The position numbers and the translations under genes were made by a program. Below are positions 52,690 to 62,020 of a stretch of DNA of 64,000 nt, in pieces. The DNA comes from Rhynochetos jubatus (lineage: Eukaryota > Chordata > Aves > Eurypygiformes > Rhynochetidae), in NCBI GenBank assembly GCA_027574665.1, contig CM050648.1, positions 63,505,363 through 63,569,362 on the forward strand, given 5' to 3'. The notes beneath the pieces were generated by a model. It was given only the letters and a program-made list of their open reading frames with translations, searched no databases and had not been told where the DNA came from. The first letter of the stretch is position 1. Each line of letters opens with the position of its first letter.

Positions 52690-53440
52690 AAATAGCTCTA
52701 AATGTTTTTAAGTTGACCCACCTTCTTCTAACAGTGTTTACAAAGCTTAAGAAACAGACCTCAAGTATTTCATTTATGCAAAGTAAGGGAAAAGATTAAA
52801 ATAATTAAGGAAAAATATAGAGCTAAAAAGGGAAAGATCTTGAAATAGAGAAACAAAAAGGCAAGGTTTATCTTATTCATTGATTATATAGTTCCAAAAA
52901 AGGTTTGAAGAAAAATAAGAACATGCATAAAACAATTCACACTCTACTCAGGGAAGTGAGTTTTTTAGTTATATGTGGATGCTATCTTCACATATGATTA
53001 TCTCTAGATATCTAACAGAATTCTGTCTCATCTGATCATACTTTGCTGAGATAGGCTCTGCAACTGTATGTTCATTTTAAGAAAACAGGTTTTAGCACTG
53101 TAGCTGCAAAGAAGCTGGAGGTAATACAAAAAAATCAACCATTGTTGGTAGGATTATAGGCAGATTATGGACAGGATTACAGGAGCAAATCAATATGTCA
53201 TCTGCATACAATGAACCCAAATTTATAGAGTTCCCAATCCTAAATCCTTGAAGCGATTCTTAGTTGTTGAATAATAAGGCTAAAGGTTCAATTACAATTG
53301 CAAAAAGAAAAGAGGATAATGGACAGCCTTGTCTAGCTCCCTGGTGTCATTTTAAAAAGGGCGAGTTTAAATTGCTAGTATGTACAGACCTGTTCAGGAT
53401 ATTACACAATATTTTTAATCCAATTTTTATTAAGGTCTGT
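52690..53440 (-). mobile_element. ancient L1-like LINE relic (reverse transcriptase)
   Basis: Read on the minus strand from 53440 downward, one frame gives FLK then a stop, then GARQGCPLSSFLFAIVIEPL at about 53287-53343, followed by a stop (53260-53262), then GFRIGNSINLGSLYADDILI with YADD at 53197-53208, then NLPIIL. This is the order and spacing of RT motifs in non-mammalian L1-clade LINEs ([21 protein letters not shown], then SLYADDIL, then SLP). In the same frame SVRYLEI at 52999-53019 sits where L1 has IKYLGI. After a 1-base shift, a stretch ending NLAFLFLYFKIFPF (about 52825-52880) matches the conserved MNxLPKFLYLFQxxPI block, and LEEGG at 52717-52731 matches KEEGGLGLPN. Stops and shifts throughout make it a dead relic. 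Birds are known for CR1, not L1. The relic may continue above 53440, where a minus frame contains QSGLFP, and be cut by the LTR at 53665. Confidence 0.75.
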
Positions 53441-53487
53441 CTAAAGTGAAAAGTGTGAGGGTTCGGGGTGTTTTGTTTGTGTGGGTA

Positions 53488-53500
53488 TTTTTTTTTTTTT
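53488..53500 (+). repeat. poly(T)13 after a GGTGTTTTG tract
   Basis: T13 follows a G/T-rich stretch. Read on the minus strand it is the same A-run plus CCCACACAAACAAAAC theme seen at 2845 and 59686. Confidence 0.85.
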
Positions 53501-53659
53501 CAGAACAGTCATTGAGTATTTCCATTTTCATGAACCTGAAAGGTTTCCAAGACAGTTGAATGGACAAGCCTATGTTATCAAACTCTCGTGGTGAATAAAC
53601 ACAAAACTCTGAATCACCCTCAGTGAAGCACAATGGAAATAATCCAGACTGATCTATGT

Positions 53660-53664
53660 GGAAA
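53660..53664 (+). repeat. ERVL target-site duplication, left copy
   Basis: GGAAA, repeated exactly at 54268-54272 after the LTR end. Confidence 0.8.
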
Positions 53665-54267
53665 TATCCTAGTTTCACCTGGGATAGTTAAGTTTCCTCC
53701 TAGTAGCTGGTCTAGTGCTGTGTTTTGGATCTGGGATAAGAATAATGTAGATAACACACTGATGGTTTAGTTGTTGCTAAACGGTGCTTACTCAAAGGCA
53801 AGGACTTTCCAGTTTCTCATACTGCCCTGCCAGCAAGGAGGCTGGAGGTGCACAGGAAGCTGGGAGGAGACACAGCCAAGACAGCTGACCCAAACTGGCC
53901 AAAGGGATATTCCATACCATATGATGTCATGCTGAACATACAAACTGGGAGGAATTGTCCAGGGTGTGGTCGTCACTGCTCCGGGACTGGTTGAGCATTG
54001 GTCAACAAGTGGTGAACAATTACATGTGCATCACTTGTTTTGTATATTCTTTTTAATATTACTACTACTAGTAGTAGTATTATTATAGTTATTGTTGTTG
54101 TTATTATTAACATTATTACTTTCCCTTCTTTTTCTGTCCTATTAAGCTGTCTTCATCTCCACCCACAAGTTTTACTTTTTTTCCCCGATTCTTTCCCCCA
54201 TCCCACTGGGGGTGAGGGAGTGAACGGCCGTGTGGTGTTTATCTGCCTGCCAGGTTAATCCACAACA
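53665..54267 (+). mobile_element. solo LTR, avian ERVL (class III) type, with target duplication
   Basis: Full-length ERVL-type LTR of about 600 bp flanked by the 5-bp direct repeat GGAAA (53660-53664 and 54268-54272), the duplication length expected of ERVL. Blocks run in order: CACCTGGGATAGTTAAGTTT, GTGCTGTGTTTTGGATCTGG, TTAGTTGTTGCTAAACGGTG, GGAGGTGCACAGGAAGCTGG, CATACCATATGATGTCATGC (U3 with a weak TATA region just after), CCTATTAAGCTGTCTTCATC (poly(A) region), CCCATCCCACTGGGGGTGAG and the end GTTAATCCACAACA. The usual 5' TG is changed to TA. A TAC/GTA trinucleotide palindrome interrupts the R region. There is no internal coding region, so it is a solo LTR. It shares order and orientation with the copy at 1255. 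Confidence 0.93.
54060..54079 (+). repeat. 20-bp perfect palindrome of TAC/GTA units
   Basis: TACTACTACT joined to AGTAGTAGTA with no spacer, followed by ATT/GTT repeats. It lies inside the LTR, so it arose in or after that insertion. Confidence 0.9.
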
Positions 54268-54272
54268 GGAAA
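54268..54272 (+). repeat. ERVL target-site duplication, right copy
   Basis: GGAAA directly after the terminal CA of the LTR. Confidence 0.8.
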
Positions 54273-55904
54273 TCATTTGCAATGAGCTGAAGAAGTGTCT
54301 CAGCAAGCCTCTGCTCTCCTTAAACCTTCACTTAAGGCTTACTAGGGATTTGAGTGCCTGTATGTGCTCTTTGCACACAGGAGTGTATTTCAAGAGTGGT
54401 AAATAAATGTAGTCTGATGTTTAAGACCAATATCCAGTGCTGCAGATAGATAGGAAAACCAGTTTGTTAGGAATGTAGAGTTGTCTAGTAACAGACTTCT
54501 TGATTCAAATGTTCGGTTAAACACTTTCAATAACAGTTTGGTTATGTACATATGATTTCTCACTGAATGTTTACTGGCAGCTCATCTAAGCATGTTACTT
54601 TCCCCACTGTTAGACTCTAACAGCATTTATTATTTCTTATTAAGTCTAAGGTTACACTTTGATCTGGTGAAAGTTTCAACAAAGTGCTTTTGTTTACAAA
54701 CTTTATCTTCTGTTTAAAGCAACTTGGAAGATTAGAGTGTCTGACACTGCTCTTTGAAAGTGTTATTTATGATTTCTAGATCATATGTCAGAGTTTGAGC
54801 CTTTAGTTTTAATAATTGATGCAGTTTGGGATACTTCATCTTATTCTTTACACAGAACATGTGCCAGCAGTTTCTCATTTGTATTCTCGCTGGTTTACTT
54901 TATATGAAAGCTTTTCTGCAGCCATGGTGTTGCCGTTTGTTCACTTTTTGTCAGCTAATTCAGTTGAGGTTTTTTGCTACACATATTAGTATTCATTGAT
55001 TTTTGTCATTTTAAAACTATTATTCAAAATTACTATTGTTGTATCTCTGCTTTTTTGAGGTCTGAACCATTGTTAATTGTGGTTTTTAACGATTCCCATC
55101 TTGGATTTTATAACATATTATTACCATCACAGAATCAAGTTTCAAATTAATATTTTGGTCTGAAGAAAAGCACTCCTTTTCTTTTTTTTTTTTTTTCCAA
55201 GAAGTGTTTGAATTGTTCATGCAGTTTTTTTGGTTGTGACAATTGTAAAACTAAATTTTTCTGCTATTTCTACAGTGAGAAAACTACCCCAAATATCTTA
55301 CTTTAATATTAAAGTCTCTGTGACAGGGACGAGACAGAAGATTTGCCTGGCCCTTCCTGGTAAAATTTTTTATGGATAACGTCCATCTCCAATATGCACA
55401 CTCCTACGGTGTATCATCTGCAGCATACTCACCACTGTGAGCACAGGACTTTCAAATGCCAAGCTGGTTTGGAAAAATGAAGTATCAAAAGAGAAGTCAA
55501 AAGTGTGTGTGTAACACTTATGCGACGTTTTCACTTTGGTCTCCTTCTTCTAAAAGTTACATCACAGTATATTGATCCACTTTGCATGTGCTGTTTATAG
55601 TTGGCCCAAGACAAAAAGAAGTGCTGTAAGCTGGAGACAAATAACAGGCAGATCATTGAAATCAGTCCATCACTCAAGGCAAATGAGCACACATTTCTTG
55701 CTAGCCCAAAAAGAAGACCTTACCCAACATTGCCACCTGTGTACCTGGCACTCCTGGCTGAAGCTTGAGTCTGTGCATCACACTGAAGATCAGTGGGGAA
55801 AAGCCCTCAACCAAAGGTGAGTTCTTTGAAGTATTGCCTTTCCCTGCCAACCTCACATCGTCTTATCTATGAAAAGCTGGATTCCGCTTCTTTTCAACCA
55901 CGTA
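54273..55904. other. unique A+T-rich DNA, nothing recognised
   Basis: No gene was recognised. A T15 run lies at 55182-55196. The 54273-54500 stretch was checked on the minus strand for more of the L1-like relic and nothing convincing was seen. Confidence 0.5.
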
Positions 55905-56305
55905 TTTATTTCTCACAGGCAGAGACATCTGGGCAATAACACTGACTGCCTCCGTGAAAGCAGACAGGCAGCTGTGTGTGCATGCTCTCGATGATAGATC
56001 CCACAAAGATGTTGAAAAAGATAGAGTATTGAAAACTACATATCCCACAAGGGAGGGTCTTCTGTTATCTGTCCAAGAGTAACACGCAGAGCCAGCTCAG
56101 AGCTGCACATCCAGCCCTGCCAGGTCCTGTAAGTGAAGCACCCGAGAGACTGGTGGTGTCGAAGGCTGTTGATGGATCAAGCAACAGTAACGTACATGTC
56201 TTCCTGTGTTCATTGGCCGTGAGAAGTTCACCCACCAAGATCATCAGTGCTGTCTCCACGCTGTACTCCAGAATGATACCCGATTACGAACAGAGATGGA
56301 TTTTG
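55905..56305 (-). mobile_element. ancient L2-like LINE relic (reverse transcriptase)
   Basis: On the minus strand from 56305, one frame reads SGIILEYSVETALMILVGEL (VETAL at 56245-56259), then TCTLLLLDPSTAFDTTS (AFDTT at 56152-56166), then ALSWLCVLLLDR and a stop at 56065-56067. It goes on with LPCGICSF (about 56032-56055) and FFNIF (FNI at 56008-56016), then CYCPDVS at about 55921-55941. This is the L2-clade RT order: QSGFRxxxSTETALL, then VLLDLSAAFDTVDH, ALSWFRSYLxxR, LxCGVPQGSxLSPxLFNIYM and YADDT. The GVPQGS and YADD motifs are decayed (GICSFQ and CPDV), and about 15 residues after AFDT are rearranged. It is inactive and old. CR1 proper has DFRKAFDTV and GVPQGSVLGP here, so L2 is the better fit. 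Confidence 0.7.
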
Positions 56306-59300
56306 GCAGCTGGAGTTCTAGACACTCCTTTTTCCAGCATTTCTGCTTAGACAGAAGAGTTTAGATATCTCAAGTATTCATGTTTCACAAATTTGTTGAG
56401 GTGAAGGTAGATGGCAGACATCTAAGAATCTAGTACCCTAGCTTTCAATCATTTCTCAGTTTAGATTTAATATAAAAATCTATTATTTGAAACTTTAAAT
56501 CTTCTGTTAGAATTTTAACTTTAAAATTGAAGGCTTCTTTCTCCCAAGAGATTTAGTTTCTTTATGGATTGTTGGATTAAAATACAGTCTTCCTGTTGGA
56601 CTTCTTATTTTTATGATCCTCCCTTAAGCACAAGTTTCTTGGTCCTGTAAAAGAAACAGAAGGAGAGAAAAAAAAACCTGTACTTGAGTGGTGGTATCAC
56701 ACAGAGACTATTTTCCAGGAATACAGAAAAGAAAGGAAAGCAGGACAGCATCTTTATTATGCATAATAGTTATTGTGATTAGAGAGAAATGGCGATACAT
56801 TGTTTGCTGCAGTGGTGACATGTACAGTAGTAATTGCACACTATCATTGGAATTATCCAAAATGCTTGTACTAAGTTTCAACATAACTCATGTATTAACT
56901 GTCTACACACTTATACACAAATCCATACACTGAGAGGTGGACAAGTGAGTTTACAAACTTGAGATAAGCCACTCTGCCCATAGACTATGAGAGAAATTGG
57001 TAACATTGTTCACATCCTTAAGTTGGCTATCATATATTGATGTCCTAAATTCAAATTTAAAATCAACAGAAGTTCCCACAGAATCCCTTATTAAAGGCAA
57101 AGAAATGCTGAAGGACTTACTTATTTCTGCCATGCCAAGACTCTACATATACCTGCTATAACTGTAGATGCAATGGTAACCAAGGTATTGATACGCTGTT
57201 TACAAATATTAACAGGCAACCATCAGAGCACTAAAAGAATGCTAGATGTTCAATTAACATAAGACAGGGTCTATATCCTACTTTTATTTACATTAATATA
57301 ACTGATTAAACCAGAGAGATCTTTCTAATAAATAGTTCTTGTTTAGGCAGGATATTAAGTGAAGAGAAAATTATATGAAGGCTTAAGGTTAGGAATTGAT
57401 TGAAGATTCTAGCTACTGAATCTATTTAGTAATTAGGTGAAGACTAAAGGGAACATTTTATCTCAGGATGAATATGAGTTATTTGTTGGAACAAAGAGCC
57501 AAAGTCCGGGGTGTCATGTTTTCATCTACTTATGGCAAATGGAGGAAACTTGGCTTCCCAGCAGTGGTCAGTAATCAAACATGAAAATTCAGTCAGGTTA
57601 GTATTTTCTCATTTACAAAACTTTTTAATGTATTGTTTTAAAATAATTGAAAATAAGCATCAATGGGAATAAAATCCTCATTTAAAAAATATTTCTGCAA
57701 CAGGAATGTCTAAACAAAATACAGCAAATAGCTCCATTCTTAACAGTCTCACTCTGCCTATTGTAAGTGCTGATGTAAATTACACCAGGGTTCAGAGCTA
57801 CATCGTTTTCTCTACTGTATTTTTCTGTTTTCATTCCAAGGGTAATTTCATACAGGAAGGGTAAAGCAAAACACCAGGAGGAGCCAAGTTTGCACAGGAC
57901 AAGGTTTTTTTCACATTAATTTTTCTCTTGGATTGGACATCCATAGAAAGATTCTTTGCAATTTGCTGTGTAAAAACAGGATTTCTTGATTCAGGGTGTA
58001 ATTTGGCTTGATCATTTACAAATGTGTATGTCCAATCATTTACACATGGAAACTTTGTAGTGGCTTGTTCAGTCAGGACTATTATGTCCCTTACTGCAAG
58101 GCAACAAACAAAAGAATGGCAGGAACTGATACCACAAATGTGTCTAAAAATGACACGAAGGCAAAAGACAGACAGTTTTACTACTCCAGAGCGTGTGCAT
58201 GATGGCACGCTCTACAGAAAGGGAGGTGCTTTCTTCAGCTGAGGGCTATTAACACTCATACATCACCATATTTCTCCATTAAATGTGATTTACAGGGTTC
58301 ATGTGATTTGATACTTATCTTTTCCTTTGAATGTCACTTTAAAAGAGCACAGAATCAATGCAAAATCCAATTCTAAATTTGCATTCAGAATTCAGAATGC
58401 ATGAATTTACATTTGTCATATATTAGCGTGCAATTCTGAAGGATTAAAAAGACAGATTTCGGGGGTGTTTACAAATAAAGAATGAAATGAACTTGTCTTC
58501 AACCCCCGTTTCTTGGGATCAGTTCCTAGTGAAATACTTAAGTATCTGATCCTTCACATTGAACCCTTCATATCTTGTTGATAAAAGAGGAGATAAAAAG
58601 TGGCATGAGCTATATGCTTGCTGCTAAAAGCATCCATCCTACTCTTTAGCTATGGAACGGTGAGTGTCATGGCAAAGCATCAAGCAGAGCTTTGCCTACA
58701 ATTCCTGAGCACCTTTTGTACAAGGAAGGCATCCACAAACCTTTGAAGACAAGGCTTATGGGGAGTATATTAAGGATGCTAAGAAGAGGTTATTTGTAAT
58801 ATTTCTATCTGAAATCTGAGAAGCATCAAATGGTGCCATGCAAACTAAGCCAAAATTCCAGAGACAATCATGAAAGTAGGTTGAGATCTGCCATCTGATT
58901 TGGTCTCAGATTTTAACCTAAAGTTCTGGAGCTTAGCTGCGTTGTCAGGCATGAGCTGACTGCATTTGAATGTTTAAAATGGAGGCACCCAAGAAGAGGA
59001 TGAGCTTTGTAAATTCCGCTGCTTAGACAGAAAAAAAAATTCTAACCATGACACTTGTGTATAAAGGGAATCTTAGAACAGAATCTGTGGACAAACAATA
59101 AAAGAGAGAATCAAATACAGCATGATTTCTGACTGTGTAGAAAAGCACTATCCAGAAGGTTATGCAGAGGTTTCAGGAAATTTTAAAAATCTATGTATTA
59201 GGAAAGTAAGGAACATCTCCATGATCAGCCCCTACACCAAAATGGAATTTTAAAATTATTTGTCAAATATTTCTCTTTTGGTTATTGGGAAATGTGAATA

Positions 59301-61970
59301 TTATAAACCTCTAACAAACATACAGCTAAATCAATCAGTTAAGACCGTGATTAAAGAAAAACAAGCTGTAAGTGAAGCAGACAGAACTGCTAATATCAGG
59401 CAACTGGGACAGAAAGTAACATAATTGATTGATCAATTTAATGACTGACTAAAACTCAGTTCTAAAATAAGCTGCAGGACAAATAGGGGTAAAAATCCTT
59501 CCTGTCTACACAGTTGTTTCTTCATGATCAATTCCTTCATCTGCATTACATAGTGTTACACAGACTGGTTGAGATTAAAATCTTGAGGCTCTGTTTTTTG
59601 GATTTGTCTCGACTGGCCGCTTATTCAAAGTTATTAATCAGATCTGATTCATAATTCTCAAAATGTCATAAAGAGGTCTCACATTAAAAAAAAAAAAACC
59701 CAAACAAACAACAAACCACCATGTATGTCACACAAACATCTTTCTGGGGATGACTTAGTCAGCTGTAGGTTGTGCCACAGATCTGTTGCAATGTGTACTG
59801 CTGTTTGAGTCATTGATTCTAACCAGGCTTCTTTGAACTTGATTTTCCCTGGAAATCCTACAGATATTTTTCCTTTCTTCCCGTCCTCAGAAGACCAAGA
59901 AGACACAAAAGAACAGATCCTCCACAAATTACTGTGACACTAGCCATACCTTCAACACACCACAGTAATGGAAAGCAGTAATTATATCTGGATACAATTG
60001 TTGCAAAATCAGACATTGGTTACCAGCAACAACAATGACAAAAAGCGAAGAATCATGAATCTGTGACATCAATTTTGTTTTCATTAAGCATGAATCAGTC
60101 ACAAAAGTATTGCCATGTTCTTGAGGGCAAAAAGAACATTTCTCATGATATTTCAACTCCTAGACAAGACACTTTCTGAAGGGGACACAACAAATGGTGA
60201 AACAAAAACGTCCGTGTGGAGATGCCATCTATGCTGGAGGCTTTTCCCGAACCCTAAGAGTTTGGTTACATACATTAAACTCAGTTGTCAGACTAAATAG
60301 GGAAGGTAGGAATGTTATGTGGAGTCAGTTCTGTTGGAACAGCAGGACATTAAGAAACTAAGACCCTCCCCCAGACAGCTGAAATATTCTACAAAGTAGA
60401 ACAATACCTAAAGACCTTTTCTGAAGATAACAAACAACGCTCTGGGTTAAATCCTGAACAGAGCTCAATAAAAAAGTGCTTCACCAGTCACCATTTTCCA
60501 AGAAAATTAGTTGTCCTTTAGTGGAAATCCATATACTAAAACTTTTCTATCGAAATTAAAAACATGCTGATGTGGAAATACTCCTATGCTGCAAAGTTAC
60601 ATACAGACATTCTCTGCTCTCGTTCTCTCCTGTAGGTCCGCTTTGCAGACAGCTTTCACACCCAGAAAGTCGTTACTAGGACAATGCCAAGACAACGCAC
60701 TGCAAAGGCAAGCATCACACAGTATATGCCTTTGGCTTCAGCGCACCAGTGAGAAACACTGGGTGTCTGAGAAACCTGTGCCTGAAAGAGGAAGGAGGGA
60801 AGAAACAATAGGCCCCCAACTCTGATGAAGTCTTATTTGCAAATCAAAATACTTTTTTCTTAAGCCAAAAATAAATATAAACTGTTATGTCTTTAAAGTA
60901 AATACATTTTAAAGAACGTCCTTTAAAAGAAATCTGTAAGAAAAAGAGATCTTTAACAAAGTAACAATATCTAATGAAAATAATTTAACTACTTAATTAC
61001 CAACATGCCTTACCTTTTAATTTTTAAATACTCACAATTATAGCTACAATAAATATGGTTAATGCAGGTATAGGTATTTGTAGAAGAAGTAATAGAGGTT
61101 CAACTAAGACTGACACAGAAAAGTTCATATACTTCTTAAGAAAAAAATCCTGAAATCACAAATTACTGTTCAGAGTTGCCTTCTATGAAAACTTCACAGA
61201 CATAATTTTATATTGTTTCATTTTCAGAACAAATTAAACTTCATAAAACATAAAATCCATCTTTCACCTGTCTACTATATAGTGTCATGAAAGGTAGGAA
61301 ATGAACGTTTTATCACTGCCAACTTGAATATTCAGTTCACGACTTTCTTGCTCCATTTTGAGAATAGTCAAGAAATAAAAAAAGAAAGTCGACTAACTTG
61401 CTCTGTACTGAAAAGGTCAAAAGGCACATTTTCAGATATTTGGGGTACACATACACTCATACCTTGAAGTTTTATTATATAATTCTAAAGCCTATTTTTA
61501 ATTTCGCTTGTCATGTTACAGCTTGTAAGTCATCAAGTCCTGCTTATTTCAAAACGCTAAGGCAATCTTCTTTTAAGTATTTTCTAAGTAGATGTAAAAT
61601 CTGAAGGCTTTCAGTTCTAATTACAAGCATTTGTCAGTCTATTTCAATTTCACAATTCTACTTAGGTTGCTTGAAAAATAGCCTTGTGTTTCTCCAATTT
61701 TGGTAATTCTAACATAGAATCCAAAAATTATTTTGATTTTTTTTAACTAGCACATTAAATCATCTTACAGAGATATGTTGCATCTACCCAAGGTTCAAGA
61801 CTAGTTTTTTCCATTTTCTCTATTACTTCATACTATTGTCAAAGAAGACTGGCATAGTTTTCCATCATGGAAATGTAGACACAGTAGAGAACATAACACA
61901 AGTCCGTATGAACCTGGAATAAGACTTGATGTCCTGATGTGTGTTGCATTGCTCTTAGGAGTACACAATA
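56306..61970. other. unique A+T-rich DNA, nothing recognised
   Basis: No gene was recognised. A 125-codon minus-strand ORF at 57831-58208 resembles no known protein and overlaps plus-strand ORFs. A13 with CCCAAACAAACAAC lies at 59686-59711. ATCATTTACA is repeated near 58011-58040. Confidence 0.5.
59686..59711 (+). repeat. A13 followed by CCCAAACAAACAAC
   Basis: Same A-run plus CAAAC theme as at 2845. Confidence 0.9.
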
Positions 61971-62020
61971 CTGGTAAAAACACAATACTTGAAACTTTTC
62001 AAGTATTGTGTTTTTACCAG
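61971..62020. repeat. perfect inverted repeat, 24-bp arms, 2-base centre
   Basis: The left arm at 61971-61994 begins CTGGTAAAAACACAATACTT. The right arm at 61997-62020 is its exact reverse complement, ending AAGTATTGTGTTTTTACCAG. Only CT (61995-61996) separates them. No mismatch exists in 24 pairs, and the match stops at once on both outer sides. CACAATACT also occurs just outside the left arm (about 61964-61972), giving a short direct repeat. Perfect arms imply a recent event or strong constraint. A fold-back template switch during replication is the simplest cause. No transposon ends are visible. Confidence 0.95.

Noticed and set aside
57831-58208. 125-codon minus-strand ORF
   Set aside because: No recognisable domain, and it overlaps two plus-strand ORFs. 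Within chance length for this base composition.
60090-60112. AGTCACAAAAGTATTGCC, partly like a known microRNA seed region
   Set aside because: The match is partial and no suitable hairpin flanks it.
61971-62020. Palindrome as a microRNA precursor
   Set aside because: The loop is only 2-4 bases and the stem only about 24 bp, too small for normal Drosha/Dicer processing. Kept as a structural repeat instead.
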